From: Gnetum montanum
Lineage: Eukaryota > Streptophyta > Gnetopsida > Gnetales > Gnetaceae
Length of the DNA: 64,000 bases
Direction of reading: 5' to 3'
Assembly: GCA_015680685.1 (NCBI GenBank)
Contig: MNCI01030661.1
Coordinates: 4,212-68,211 of the forward strand
The position numbers and the translations under genes were made by a program. Positions 23,871-37,150 of this stretch are shown one piece after another. The notes under the pieces were generated by a model. That model had not been told where the DNA came from. It worked only from the letters and a program-made list of their open reading frames with translations, and did not search any database. The stretch's first letter is position 1; every line of letters starts with the position of its first letter.

Positions 23871-25529
23871 TTGGTCAAATTTCCAAAATACAAGGAATTT
23901 TTTGATGAAATTGGGTTCAAATGAAAGCTTAAAAGACCAAGAATAGTATGAAATCATGAGAAGAGGATGTTGAAGTTCATAAATTTGAAAAAATGGAGAA
24001 AATTTGATTTAATGGATGAATGCAATGAAAGATTAAGGAGTACTGAGTAGTTTACACAATGGAAAATACAAAATATAGGATTGTAGCGATGTCAAAGGTA
24101 AGGAACCTTGACTAATCAAGCCAAAAGCTATGTAAGTGGGTCCTCCTCATAGTAGGCTCATGGCCTTTTTGCCCTTGCATAACCTCAACTAAAGGGTTCA
24201 TGGGTCCCATAGTCGATTTAATGATCATGATAAGTTAGGGACCAATTGGAAAGAATCCACTTAAGAATCCCAACACATTAAAATGATACATAGAGCATAA
24301 ATAGAATCCAACAATGAGGTAAATTATGGTAGCATGGATGGATGATAGAGAAGGTGGAATGGAGTTTCAAATTGAGGTCATAAGAAGTCCCTTGTGGAAT
24401 TTGTGGTTAAAATGATCAAAGAAGTTTCATCCTTAGTCTAGACCAAAAATATCCACTTTTAGTGACTTCGCATCATCACTCTTAGACTGATCCACCCACT
24501 TGAGACACAAGAGTACTTTCACAAAATAATCACCATTCCACAAAGAGAAGAAAGGAGAAGTAGGAAGTGAGAGAGAGAGAGAGGGCCTTAGTTAGAGGGG
24601 ACCTTTAGGCGTAGTGCTGTTTGAGTGTCATAACCAATGTTTGTAGCCATTTTATTTGTCCAAGGGATGTGCTTTGAATTTCCATTGTTATTTTTTTTAT
24701 TTTTTATTTTTTGAAATGGAAACCACACCATGCAAGTAGTTATTCATGTTGAAGGGGTGTGCTTTGAATTTCCATTGTTTTTTTGAATGGAAACCATACC
24801 AAGCAATGACATTATTTTAATTTCCTTCAGTGGTTGGTGTGGAATGATAAGAAGTCTATAAAAAACACTTAAGCACTCAAGTAAGAAGAACAAGACAAAG
24901 AGTATTGAGTCCATTTGAAGTCACATCCTTTATAAACCTTTGGATCCTTCCTAATTCTGGAACTACCAGGGTCATTGATTGATTAAAAGTTTCTTTAATG
25001 AAAAGGGACCTTAAATTCCCAGAACAAGGAAAACCATAAAGTTCATTGGATGGGTGAATGATGTGAACTCACTGCCTATTCCATGAANTTTCATTGGATG
25101 GGTGAATGATGTGAACTCACTGCCTATTCCATGAAAAATAAATCATGTCAAAGTCATTAGACATCAGAATTCAAAAATAGAAACTAGACATTGGCAATCA
25201 CACATTAAGCATAAACCATCATTAGTAAATAGCAATAGCAGCATTGTGTCCTATGACAATAAGGAAAATTTATTATCAAAAATTAGAAAATATCACACTT
25301 AAATAAAGTAAAATAAATAAAGAAAAATAAAGAAAAATATATAAAAAAGTGTAAAATAATCAAGAAAGATGGTGTAAAATTAGAAAAATTTGAAAATAAA
25401 AAATGTGAGAAACAAAAATGTAGAAAAAATAAGAGGCCATGGTAATGGTTAGAATGAATGGCCATCCCTCCATGACTAAGTTGGAGGGAGGATATCCAAA
25501 AAATAGAATCTGGGTGTCCATTCAATGAG
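23871..25529. other. Non-coding region between integrase and ORF3 of element D
   Basis: The region is conserved with B (12.7-14.7 kb) but has no coding frame. It contains a short (GA)n run near 24570, an A-rich repeat stretch at 25283-25440, and a TTTTTGAATGGAAACCA(T/C)ACCA block that is repeated (24710-24730 and 24780-24800). Confidence 0.55.
25042..25135. other. Assembly join: 46 bp duplicated around N at 25088
   Basis: 25042-25087 and 25090-25135 are identical and separated by N plus one base. Confidence 0.85.
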
Positions 25530-26609
25530 GTAGAAGTTACATTGGCTTGTCTTGGTTCTAGGAAAGGCTTCACTTGTTGAATGTTGACCAATTGATTTTT
25601 TATTTGGGCTATTAGGTTTGTAAATTATCATGGCCCTAGAAGGAAAGGTTTGATCAATTATATAAGGTCCCTCTCCCATTGTTTGGAATTCTGTCTTTTG
25701 GGGTACATATGTGGGGTTCTAGTAAAGAACCTTATCTCTTAGTTGAAGTTTTACTTTCTTGATTCTAAGGTCATGATGCAGCTTGTTGAATGCCTTATTC
25801 ACCTCATTTAAGGATAGGGCCACTAAATGATTTTCATCTAGGACATTTAAATTGATCAATCTTTCTTCTATGCTAGACTTAGGTCAATGATTAGATCATA
25901 GGCTATTGAAAGTGTATGGAGCTTAAATTGAATTGGGAGTGTTGGAAGTTTCCTGTACACTAACTCATAGGGAGAATATCCAATAGGAGGTTTTCAAGTT
26001 AAATGATAAGCCCAGAGGGAATCATTAAGTTTTGTACTCTAGTCCTTCCTATATTTGGTAATGGTTCACATTAGTATTTTTGTAATCTCTAGGTTGGTTA
26101 CCTTTACTTGACTATTGGCTTGGGGGTGGTAAGGTGTTGTTAATTTATGTTCTACCCCCAAGCACTGCAATAATTTTCTAAATGTAGCACCTGTGAAATG
26201 AGTTCCATTATCAGAAATTAGTGAACATGGCACCCCGAACCTATTCATGATAGTTTGTTGTATAAATTTAGTAGTAGTGGATGATGTACAATTAGTAATG
26301 GCTGCTGCTTTTGCCCATTTTGTATAGTAGTCAACTACTACTATAAGATACGCTTTCCATGCAAACAATCATCTCCCCATCACATTGACAACGTTCACAA
26401 GACTTGATGAACTGGTAGGCATCTATAAAGATTGTAGGCCAATAGTATCCTGCCATCAAGAATTTTATGGCTATGCATCTCCTTGCATAATGGCCTCCGC
26501 AAGGTCCTTCATGAGCATATTGGAGAACATGCAGTTGATCTTCGTCAGGGACACACCAATGGATCAAGCCATCGACACACACCTTGTAAATGTGTATGTT
26601 GATTTTCAT
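25530..26609 (-). pseudogene. Integrase of element D
   Basis: The N-terminal zinc-binding part (26609-26331) shows GGHYARR, GYYWPTIFIDAYQF and CERC, the HHCC finger. The catalytic core (26368-26066) shows VVDYYTKW with the first Asp, SDNGTHFTG with the second Asp, and YHPQANSQVKVTN, where the third acid (Glu) has become Lys. The finger and core frames overlap by a frameshift. Downstream, WAYHLT and GYSPYELVYRKLP and a C-terminal GEGPYIIDQTFP can be read to about 25530. The enzyme would insert the cDNA. The Glu loss and the frameshifts make it inactive. Confidence 0.85.
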
Positions 26610-26639
26610 GAAGTGTTTGACCCAATGAAGAAATTATTG

Positions 26640-28150
26640 CTTTTTCCTAAAATGCAAGTCATAGTGAGAAGATATGTGAGGATGCCATTAAACCATATTG
26701 ATTTTTTAGGCATTTATTCATTTCTTGCTCTAGTAAAGAGGAGTTCGTCTAGAAATTGACCATATTCTCAGTCCCTTTTTGATCTACCATAGTAAGATCA
26801 AATTCCTGTAAGATCACAAACCATTGTATAACATGAGGGCTCACCATTGTCTTATTCATAAGGAAGTGAATTGCACTATGGCCTGTATGTACAAATACCT
26901 TATAACCTAGCACATAATGTTAAATTTTTTTTAGCATGTACACAAGTGCCATTAATTATTTCTCTATGGTGGTGTAATTCAATTATGCCCACATAGTGCT
27001 TCTACTCACATAGTGGATATAATATGGATGTTTCTTATTGTCTAGCTATGTGAGCACTACTTCCAAAGCATAGTTAGATGCATATATCATGATATGAAAT
27101 GGTTTGAATCAATTTGGTGCTCATAGGATTGCTGTTTCTATGAGTTTCTCCTTTAATTGTTGGAATTAATGTTCACATTTATTGGTCTAAATGAAAGGTG
27201 CATCCTTCTTTGTAAGTTCTACCACCTACTTTGCAATCTTAGAGAAATTCTCAATGAATCATCAGTAGTAACTAGTATGTCCAAAGAACAACCAAACATC
27301 TTTAATAGTCTCTAGTTGGTGTGTTATCCTTTGGATGACCCTTATCTTTTCTAGGTCTACCTTAATCCCTTTTTGTGAAATTCGATGCCCTAGCACAATG
27401 CCTTCTTGGACCATGAGATGGCTTTTTTTTCTAGTTGAGTCATAGGTTTGTCACTACACATATCTTCAATACTTGCTCAAGTTAGTCCAAGGCTTGCTCA
27501 AAGGTAGCTCCATAGGTGGAGAAGTCATCCATGAAGACTTCAACATCACTACAAATTTGTTATTGAAAGATACTAAGCACCAAGCATTAAAATTTTTTAG
27601 GGGCATTGCATAGGCCAAATGGCATCTTACAGTATGCAAAAGTATCCCATGGACTCATGAATGTTATGTTGGCTTGGTATTCTGGTGCAATTTGGATTTG
27701 GTTATAGCCACTATAATCATCCAAAAAGCTATAATAGCAATGCTCGGATATAATGTCTAACACTTGATCTACAAATGGAAAAGAAAAATGATCCTTAAAT
27801 GTTTCCATATTTAATAGCCTAAATTCAATGCAAACTTTCCATTTGCCATCCTTCTTTGGTACTACTACGAGTGGGCTAACCCACTTACTATCTATGATTG
27901 GATAGATGAACCCTACCTTGAGGAGTTGCTCTATCTCCTCCTTAATGATTTGCTTCAATCTGGGTTTCAACTATCTTTGTAGCTACCTTCTAGGCTTCAT
28001 GGCTAGGTCAGTGTAGATGTGATGTTGGTATATCCTTGGATCGATTCCTATTAGTTCTGGATATGACCAAGCAAAGGCTATTGACCATTTATTCACCACT
28101 TTCAACAACTTTTCTTTTTATTCAAGAGAAAGTTTGGCATTAATAATGAT
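26640..28150 (-). pseudogene. Reverse transcriptase and RNase H of element D
   Basis: The best stretch (27970-27587, 127 codons) has PLVVVPKKDGKWKVCIEF, the KDHFSFPFVDQVLD helix, SFLDDYSGYNQI and MPFGLCNAP. About 20 codons later in the same frame, with two stops between, FMDDFSTYG carries the catalytic Asp pair (27540-27515). RNase H should lie at 27400-26640, but it is too broken to mark residues. Upstream (28150-27970) FAWSYPELIG is the usual RT N-terminal leader. The enzyme would copy genomic RNA into cDNA. Confidence 0.85.
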
Positions 28151-28389
28151 TGGTTTACCATTCTTTAAAAATTTATACTCCATACCAGCTGGTAAGGATT
28201 TTAGTTCTCAGGGCTCCTGCTTGAAGTGATCAGGGATCTCTAACTCTTCACAATAGGTATCATCATCTTCATTAGAGAGTTGCAAATGAACTTGTTCAAT
28301 TTTGTCCATGCCTTCAAAATTTGCACATGTTAGGCTCTCAATTGGCTCTATGCATACTATGCTACTATCTGAATCAACTATCAGCCACT

Positions 28390-29100
28390 AGGTACCCTCT
28401 TGCTTTGTGGCTGTTGCGTACAAACACTATTGAATATTAATTTCTTATGCACACTGGGTGCATGCCTTAATGTAGGTGCTCTTGATGGACCAAATCCTTT
28501 GCATGCTATTGCACTCGTTGTCGCTATATGTGATGCATGGAATACACTTCCTCTCAATCTTGCCTATCTCATTTTCCTTAGATATTTTGAGAGATAGGTC
28601 CCTTATACCCATTCATGCATCGAGCATGCTGAACCAAGCCCATCCCATAATGATGAGAAAGTCACATTTGTAATTGTCCACCTTGATTACCAGAAAATCA
28701 GTAGGATAGGACCATCCATAGATTGTTGTCACAATGTCTTCTACTAATTTCAAAGGAATAGTAATCAACTAATTTGCTAATTCTAACTGGATATTGCTCT
28801 TCTTAAGAGGTGGTAGGTTCCAAGCCTTATACATATCATGGAAGATGAGGTTAACTCTAGAACCAGAATTAAGAAGAGCTTTGCATGACTTTTTTCTAGT
28901 AATTTGTAGATAGATGAGTGGACTTCCTAGATTGGATCTTTTTGTAGGAAGGTTACTAGTCTTAATCGAATCAGAAACAACATGGGTTAACATTATAGTG
29001 CAAATCCTAGGTGGCACTTGGTTTGAAGGGCACTCGAAGGTATTTGATGTAGAGGATGAGGGTGATGGAGATGCAAGACAATCAGTTGGAGTAGGTTGTG
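28390..29100 (-). pseudogene. Aspartic protease region of element D
   Basis: In the frame 29017-28769, residues 47-58 are ALLNSGSRVNLI, the retropepsin active-site loop with Asp replaced by Asn at residue 50. A conserved tail follows to about 28390 (CTQCA, CLYATATKQEGTW), matched in element B. The same Asp-to-Asn change occurs in B. Confidence 0.75.
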
Positions 29101-29619
29101 AGGGCTAGAGAGGATTGCTAGGCTAGAAGAAAGGTCATTTCCTTAATCAATTTTCTAGACCACTTTGTTGAAAAATTGGTTGTGAATGTACAACCCTTGT
29201 AGTGTTTCATTATTGTAGATATGGAGGAATTTCACCCTGCATGGATGGAGTAGGAGGTAATTGAGTTGAAGGTGAAGGTGTAGGTATAGAGGGGTGTGGA
29301 GGATGATAAGGATACGGATATGGGTTTTCCCCTCAAGTAGATGGTGAATGTGTTTAGTGGTACTCTAGAGGGCAATAGTGATGTTGGAATGATACATGAA
29401 TTATCGAACTTCTAGGGGAGATAGGCTACTGAACATAGTACCTGTATGGATGTAGTTTTCTATAAGGGTATTACTGACTTGGTAGTGGCATTCCCCATGA
29501 TTGTTTTTGATACAACTATTGGTATTGGTCATACGATTATGGAGGGATTCCACTTGGATAGTAAGTTGTTGCTAATGGAACTGTCTTGGACTACCTTGAG
29601 GGTAAGGTAGTTATCTTAG

Positions 29620-31506
29620 AGCTTGCCTACATGCTAGGCAAGGATTCAATGCATACACTCTAGACTCTTGTAAGTGTGACACCATAGAGCAACATCCCTT
29701 TGGATGTTCATATTGATATATGTCACATTGAGTTTCATCATTAGAGTTAGACTCTACAACTTTCTCTACTACCACAACTTTGCCCTTATCTCTTTGGTGG
29801 GCATGTTCAGCTTTTTTTCACCATCTATGATTATGATCACTATTTTGGTCTTTGGATTCTTTGGAAATCTTTAAAGTAGTTTGAAAATTTTCATCCATAG
29901 AGTCCCATAACTTATCAACCTTAGCCAAAATGTTAGAAATAGATTTTTGGATGGGGAAGGTCTTTTTGTTCATCACTTCATCAAGTGGTGACTCCTCTTC
30001 ATTACAAAATCAGACCTCTCATTTTCTGATATCCCTATTATATTCTTTAGCACTTTTCATCTTTTGTAGCTCATCTTCTTCTTTTTCTACCTACTCAATT
30101 AACCTTTGGATCTAATGAGCTCTCATTTCAAAAAATCTTCCTTGGGCATACCCCCAAGGGTTCTTCTTATTTTTGCTCTAAGCCCATCTATGATGTGCCA
30201 AATTTTTGTCCTCTAAGAGTAATCATGACTAGGACATTGGTGTAGGAGTCAATAGTATTTGGTCTATGGTAGCATCCAGGGGTTCATGTGCTTCTTGCTT
30301 CTAGCCTTGGATTTTCCTTCTCAGACTAGACACTTTGGAGTTCATCTAGTATTTGTCATTGAATAGTTCTAACATGGTACTCCATCTATGGATAGATTCC
30401 AACTCTAAGAACTAGTACCAACTTTCAACTTTCTTAACAAGTGTCCTTGGGAAAAGATTGAGTTTCTGCCACTCATTCTCTATGTTCTATAAGGCACAGG
30501 CATCTTGAAAAGCTTGTAGATGTGTTTGTGGATTAGAATTGTATCCCCCCTCAAATCTTGGAATATTATTCATATCTAGGTACTTGATTTGACTATCCTT
30601 CATATTCTTGGTTGGGATTTTAACTACCTTCATAATGTTCAGCATACTTTAAGTCACCAATAAAGGTTCATCATCATCACTATGTTNACATACTTTAAGT
30701 CACCAATAAAGGTTCATCATCATCACTATGTTGATGATGCCAATGATGGTTTTGGCCAACCCTTTGATTTTGGTTGCTTTCATGGTCATTGTTATTTTGT
30801 TGATCACCTTCATCATGGTTGTTTCGAAAGTGATTTCCATGAGAACTGTTAGATGAAGAGGAATGTTCAGAATTGAATGAAGAGGATGAAGAGGAATATG
30901 GACTGTCACCACCACCACAATGTCTACCACCACTCTTATGCTTATTATGATTACCATCCTTAGATCCCTTGCTACTGCGATGTTTACCCGAGTCCCTACC
31001 TTGGCTATCACTCTTTCTTAACCTTAGTTTATGAATAATTGATTGTAGGATTAGGGTCACACCCTTGCCATTAGTAATAGGGGTGGAGAATCTTCATCTT
31101 GAAAACCTTCCAAGGGAGGATCCTCATTGTCTTCTTGATCTAGTAGGAATAAGGGGTCAGTGTAATGTTTCCCCTTTATAGCTTCATGGAGTTTCTCTTG
31201 ACATTTATCTCATTTACATTGTGTTTTAGTGGGATAGTAGTTTCAAATATCATATCCATCCACAATGTACTCTTCATGAATATTTGTTATGCCCAACTTC
31301 TTAAGGGTTTTAAACAACATTCTAGGCATAGATCTCTTGGGGGACAAGACAACATTGCCCTCCATATCATGCTATCGGATTTGTTCATCCTGATGTAGGA
31401 TGAAGGTGAAATTTTACACAAACCCATCTGTATGAGTGTATACCACTTTGCATTCTTGTGGGACTAGTGGTTTAGTATCTTTAAGCTTCTGAGAAGAAGA
31501 AGACAT
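29620..31506 (-). pseudogene. gag: gag of element D
   Basis: The start is ATG at 31506-31504 (MSSSSQKLKD). FTFILHQDEQ, HDMEGNVVL and MPRMLFKTLKKLG follow with two stops. A strongly low-complexity Ser/His/Asn/Gly/Asp-rich region lies at 31060-30695, broken by an assembly duplication at 30643-30732. The gag domain (about 30590-30130) shows NIPRFEGGYNSNP, NEWQKLNLFPRT and LRRKIQG. The zinc knuckle near 29735-29690 reads CDIYQYEHPKGCC, with the second Cys changed to Tyr. It is the same protein as in A and B. Confidence 0.8.
30643..30732. other. Assembly join: 44 bp duplicated around N at 30687
   Basis: 30643-30686 and 30689-30732 are identical, separated by N and one base. The join lies inside gag of element D and adds a false break. 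Confidence 0.85.
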
Positions 31507-31645
31507 TTTGCAAAACAAAATGAAATTGTTAGTGTGCTTTTATAATTTTTTTATGTATAGTGGGAATGATATTGGCCTTTAGGTTTTTACAATGATATAA
31601 TGGCATTCACTTAGGCCTAAATAGTGCATGTTCCACAAACAAAGT

Positions 31646-31662
31646 CCTCAGTATTGGTGCCA
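31646..31662 (-). promoter_or_regulatory. Decayed primer binding site of element D
   Basis: On the - strand it reads TGGCACCAATACTGAGG, one base from the 5' LTR. It matches the tRNA-Asp complement at about 11 of 17 positions, most differences being transitions. Confidence 0.6.
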
Positions 31663-31663
31663 A

Positions 31664-32561
31664 TGATGAGCAATGAGAGACCCCTACACCCAACCATATG
31701 AATCACAAAGCATTCACATGCGATTTGGTCGAATTCTGTGGACTTCGTCATTTCTAGTGCACTAGCCATTTCAAGTAGTGAATCTAGCCTTAAGGTCAAT
31801 TGTTGTCTTCCCAATTACACTTGTAATGTTATTGGTATGGTTAAGTGTAATCGAGGCATTCAATTTTTATCATTTTTATGTTTTATGAGTCGGTGCTCAA
31901 ATGTAGATAAAAGTAATTTGATTAACTAATCAAAATTAACTAATTTACTAACATTTAACTAATCCTAACATAAGTATCTATTTCCAGTTTTTGTACACAT
32001 TTTGAACCCACGTATCCACTGCTAGGAGACCAAGCGCTATGCTACTAGGCATACCAAACAATAATGCTACCGAGATTACCAAGAGAATACATGTTACGCT
32101 TGAAACAGTCATACTTATGTGTGTAATCTATCTAGACTAATTGCTTAGCTAACATAGTAACTAGAAAATAATTGATAATTAATTGAAAAAATTTAATAAA
32201 TAATTAGAAATAGTAAATGCATAAATAAAATATCTAATCTATCCAAAGTGTTATAAGGTTTATGAAAAAGATCATCTTTATTACTGCACACACTGTCGTG
32301 CTTAGGTACAATAATGCTTGAATAAAGATCCATACACTCAATGATTCCTATTGTTGGCACTCAGGGGAAAAAATTCTAACTTTCAAATGAAAAAAAATGC
32401 AAGAGCTTCACTACTACTGAAATCTAGATTGCCATAAATGCGACTGGTAGGCGCATATTTATAGGTGATGGATAGACATTGTGTCGATGGGGCCTTGTCA
32501 AGATAGGGAGAGATGCATTGATGAGGCCTGTTTGATGCAGCCAACCAATGATGACTCATCA
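31664..32561 (-). repeat. 5' LTR of element D
   Basis: 898 bp, TGATGAG at 31664 to TCATCA at 32561, followed by the CATAG duplication. It aligns with 19336-20231 over the full length. Confidence 0.9.
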
Positions 32562-32566
32562 CATAG

Positions 32567-33529
32567 AAAGTTGAAATAATAGAAGTAATACCTAAAAGAT
32601 ATTTGAAGAGGATATTTTTACTAAAGCTTGATTCTTATCTTTTCATGACTCCTATGTTCAAAACATCTTGAGAAGAAGAATTGAAGGTGGGGAAAGTCCT
32701 TTGCATGCACTAGATAGACCAACGTAGCTATGACATATAATCCTAAGAATAAGGGATGGAATGCACCATTCAATCATAGAAAGAAGTACTAAATGATAAA
32801 CTCATGAAGCACATTGCTTGTTCATCATCGTCATCTTCTCCTTCAATGAGATTATTATTGCCATTGTAGACATCATCAGTTCAAGGAATTTGTTGTTTCT
32901 TCAATGAGATTTCTTTGCCCCCACACATATCAAAATGTCCATGGTTGCTATTATTGCAAGTAGCACTAGCAACCATGGATAATTCCAAGAGAAATTTCAA
33001 AAAATAGTAGTGTTGAATCACTAAGATTATGTTTACTTCTTGGAGAATTTGCATTATGTGACATAGGTTAGGCCTAGATAATTTTGTTAAAATTGCATAT
33101 TAAAACTTTCATGTAACCCTTCAAAAACTATAATGGCATTGGCCTTATGACAACAACCCATGCCAATAACAATGCCTTCATCTTTCTTTCCATCGCTATC
33201 TAGAGCATTATCAAGAATTAGGCTAAATTAATGCCAAAAAATCCAACATGCGAATGCATGTAACCTACAACATGATGCATGTGCTAAAAATATGGGTAAA
33301 CAAAAAGTTGCTAATTTTAAGTTTCAAAATGGCACATGTCAAACATTACAAAAATTGCCTAGAACAAAGTCCTATAATTTTAGCATGAAGATGAGCATGC
33401 AGAGGTAGTTGAACTTGACGTTAAGAATGTTTAAGTGATTGACATCTAACATTAAGACATAGGCCAAACTTGTGATCCTAACTTTAGCTAAAACCATAGC
33501 ATTTGTGAAATAGTTTAAGAGGGTTCTAA
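32567..33529. other. Spacer between element D and the Tat element fragment
   Basis: AT-rich, no recognisable coding or repeat structure. Removing D joins it to 18996-19335. Confidence 0.4.
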
Positions 33530-35006
33530 GTTTAGGAACTAGCCCTTGGTCATGCATGCATGATGTGCTTTGAGTGTTTTGTGTGATGGGAAGATTACAT
33601 TTTCTTATCATAGAAGGTAATTTACTACACACAGTAGGCATCACACTTAGGGCTAAGGTGACAATTGCATTAGTTAGTGTGTTTTCAGCTTAGGAAATGT
33701 GTTGTATGTTGACATCTATAAACTGTAGTAAGAGTGTTTTGGCTAAATCATAGTAAGGTTATAGGCATTTTTCTTTATATGCATAGAGTTCAATTTCTTA
33801 ATTGACCACTAGTTGTGAATCACCTTGATCATCAAATATGTAGTTCCATGGTCATGAGCTATGATCATCCCTCTGATTAACCCTTCATACTTTGCCATCT
33901 TGTTGGTACATGGAAACTCAAAATGATAGGCAAAGGATTGGATCTCACTAGAGGGGAGTGTTATTATGTTAGCAACACTAGCTCCATATGTAATTGAAGC
34001 CTTGTCAAAGTGCATGATGGTCTCATAACCTTCAGGTACCTATTTAACAATCCTAACATGCTCATCAGGAAACTTAGGATCTATGGTTGCATTATCTTGT
34101 GTTGGAAAGTTGTTAACTATGTTGATATGGCTTAACCTTCCACTAAGGCTTGGGAGATGTAACGTATGTTAAAATCGATTGTGATGGCCTTCCACTGAGC
34201 TATTCAGCTACTCATATATGTTGGTTATGATCGCTCTTAGCATGTTATTCTTACAAATGATGTTAACTTGGATCCTAAAGAGATAGTATCTCCATTTATT
34301 CAAAGAGAAAACTAAGCTAGGTAGTGCTTTTCAACCTCAATGTATCAGGTTTTGTAAGCTACCAATGCATGGCTAAAGTAGTACAAGGGTAACTTTGCTC
34401 CATCATCTAATTTTTGATAGAGAAAAGAGGTTATGGATGTGTTAGAGATTGTAAGGTAGGTGTAGAATGGTTTATCTTTCTAAGGAAGGTACATGGTTGA
34501 CAATTGGATGAACTCTTGCTTGAAACTATCAAAGGCTTCTTGGCATTGGTTAGTCCCCTCATAGTGAATTGCCTTCTTAAGCAAGTGTTGCATGGGTTGT
34601 AGCTTATTTGTCAGGCTCAAGATGAACCTACAAATAAATTGCAATCTACCTTATAAACCTTGTAGTTCCTTAAGGTTGCTAGGTGCTAAGAAATTAGTTA
34701 TGGCCTTAATCTTATCATGATAAACTCATATCTCTACCTTAGATATTATGAAAGTAAGCATTTTACTAGTTTTAATGCTAAAGATATACTTCTTAGGGTT
34801 AAGTTGAAGTTCATATTTAAGGCAACATTGGAGTACTAAGTTTAGGTTGTGTGCATGGTTATTGACCATTTTGGACTTTATGGCTATATCATCAACATAA
34901 TCGTTAAGCAAGCCTAGCATATAGTTGCTAAAGGTGTAAGTAATGGCTCATTGATAGGTCACACTTGCATTCTTTAGATCGAATGACATTATTATGTAAC
35001 AAAAGA
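33530..35006 (-). pseudogene. RT and RNase H fragment of Tat copy 1
   Basis: RT residues (34920-34726) include NDYVDDIAIKSK, with the catalytic YVDD intact, and LQLNPKKYIF. The additional RNase H region (34015-33809) shows HFDKASITYGAS and FPCTNKMAKYEGLIRG, where the usual NN-AEYE is NK-AKYE. A tail to about 33530 matches the end of the same region in copy 2 (ENTL, TLALSVMP). The RT stops abruptly at about 35006 against a tandem repeat, so fingers and part of the palm are lost. Two RNase H regions are a Tat-group hallmark. Confidence 0.75.
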
Positions 35007-35007
35007 T

Positions 35008-35317
35008 TTGACATCAAATGAGGTCAAAAGGTGTCAAATGATATCAAATGAAATCAAAATGATACCAAATGATGCTAAATGACACCAAAGAAGGTCAAAA
35101 TGATATCAAATGATGTCAAATGACATCAAATGATTTCAGAATGATGCAAAATGATGTCGAACGATATCAAATGATGTTAAAATAATACCAAATGATGTTA
35201 AATGGTGTCAAATGGCACAAAATGATGTAAAATGAAATGAAATTATGTAAAATGAGATGAAACAAGGCAAAATGACTTTGAATGAAGTTACAAAATGATA
35301 TTAAATGATAATGATTT
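35008..35317. repeat. Short-unit tandem repeat, about 10-12 bp (AAATGATGTCA)
   Basis: About 25 degenerate units of AAATGATGTCA or AAATGATATCA type. It starts where homology to RT ends, so it probably expanded at or across the break. Confidence 0.8.
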
Positions 35318-35439
35318 GTTATTTAGATTTCTATATGGTCAAAATAGGCCAAGATTTGATGAAAACTAGCTATAAAAGGCAAAATATAATGTTTTTTAAG
35401 GTTAAACTAGTCAAAAGGCTAAAATTTTGTATTTCCAAT

Positions 35440-36800
35440 GTGTAGGGTCTATTTTCACAACATGTGAGTGTCATATGATATATTCATAGCATGTGGGGCC
35501 TATGTAGAAAGCATGTGAGCTTCCTTGACTACATCCACAGCATGTGGGGCCTATGTGGGTAGTTTGTGAGGAATTTTGGCCATGTTTATGACTTGTTTGG
35601 CTTGGTATGACTATGTTTAGGCTATGTAGAAGAGGTTCAAGGCTTTTTTGACCACTCTAGGCTTTTTCGACCACTTTGGGTAATGTATGTATAAGTTTGG
35701 TGAAGATGATGATTTGACAATATTTGACACACTACCACAACATGTGGAATAGGTTGGAGCCGTGTTTGAGGCCAAAAACTAGTTTTGACACTTTTTGGAG
35801 GTTTATTTCTTGACCAATTTCCTTTTTCCTATGTATGGGGCTCTTGGTAGTTTAGTTCTAGAGTTGTGAGATCCATCTATTAGTCTAACTAGTTTTATTA
35901 CATGTGGGATCCTAGAGATTAATTTCATATCTAGATGTGATGTATGTAGTTAATTTTCATTCCAGAACATATAGGATTTTTGGTGATTTGGTCTTATGGA
36001 ATCCACTAGGTAGCATATGAGAAATTTTGGACATGTTGATTATTTGTTTATGCCTTACACATTGTCCCACAGATTGGCATTTCATGTGGGACTTGATTCC
36101 CTAGTATGTGAGCATTCCAAGACTAATTCCCAATATGTGGAACCTAAATTCCTTGTGTGTGAATAGCTCATTATGGATTCCTAGCATTTAAGACCTAAAT
36201 CTATCAACTTGTGGGGATTTTGACTAGTTTTTGGATTATGTAGGATTACATGGCAGTGTCTAGGTTGTGTGGGAGAGATCTGTTGTTAGTTTGACCATCT
36301 TGGACAATTTATGATCTATATTGATCAAGTCAATTATTGGTTTTTGTCCCATACACTGCTCCACACGTTGGCACAACCTATGGGACTCATGTGGACAATG
36401 TATGGGCTAAGATAATGATTTGCCTATATTCCACATCCTGTCCCACACATTGCCATAGCATGTGGAACTGAGGTAAGTAGCATATGAAGCTAAATCCTAG
36501 TTTTTGTAGTGTGTAGAGGTTAGTTTCTTGGCCAATATTTCACCTACAACATGTGGAACTTAATATATCTTGGCTTGTGTTTTGTGGGATGCACCCATGG
36601 TTAATATTGACTTAACTGTTAGCGTGTAAGGCTAGGAGGTTGGAAATTTCAACCAAAACACAATGTGTAGGCTTTATTTCTCCCTCTATTTCCTCTTCCC
36701 AACATGGAGGATAATGTGTGGAATTTTTGGTGTTTTTATCTAAGTCTTGTGGGGCCCACATATCATAAAAAATTTACCATGTGATAGCGCTGGAACTAGA
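35440..36800. repeat. Degenerate repeat region with CATGTGGGGCCTATGT words
   Basis: The word CATGTGG followed by GGCC, GACC, AAC or ATCC recurs irregularly (about 35487, 35541, 35736, 35898, 36081, 36134, 36389, 36458, 36548) with CACAC(A/G)TTG and CTATGTGGG fragments between. It lies between RT and the antisense gene, the place occupied in copy 2 by another tandem array. No coding potential. Confidence 0.55.
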
Positions 36801-37150
36801 AAAGTAGAAATCTTCACAAGAATCCAATGTATGAAGCTAATTTATTTGTTTGTTTCCCAACCACAACATGTGAAGGGTATTTTTTGTCACACAAAGGATT
36901 TTATGGGATGTGTGTAAGACATTTTGAGAGGATTTTAGCACAAGAAACCAGTGTTGGAAGCTAATTTCCCTTTCAATTTTCCAAGTGCAACATGTAGGAG
37001 CCAGAGTTGTGATCATAAGCTCAAATTCACAACATTTTCTTGTAATTTTAGATTTTACCCATGTCCCATGCAAAACATGTTGTAGTAGACCTAAGGATTT
37101 CAAGCTTCTTTATGCAACAATTAAAATAGAATCCTTAGATTTTGATAATC

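Larger units (their letters stand above)
19336..32561 (-). mobile_element. Element D: near-complete, decayed Athila-like retrotransposon
   Basis: 13.2 kb flanked by a perfect CATAG duplication (19331-19335 and 32562-32566). Reading the - strand the order is 5' LTR, primer site, gag, protease, RT, RNase H, integrase, a non-coding region, a third reading frame, polypurine tract and 3' LTR. One RNase H, the RT box FMDDF, the tRNA-Asp primer site and an extra frame in the env position all fit the Athila group. Every frame is broken, so the copy is inactive. Confidence 0.9.

Noticed and set aside
26385-26759. 124-codon + strand frame
   Set aside because: Antisense shadow of the integrase finger and core of element D.
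35008-35317. Possible CRISPR-like array
   Set aside because: Units are short, degenerate and contiguous without unique spacers; the context is a plant genome.
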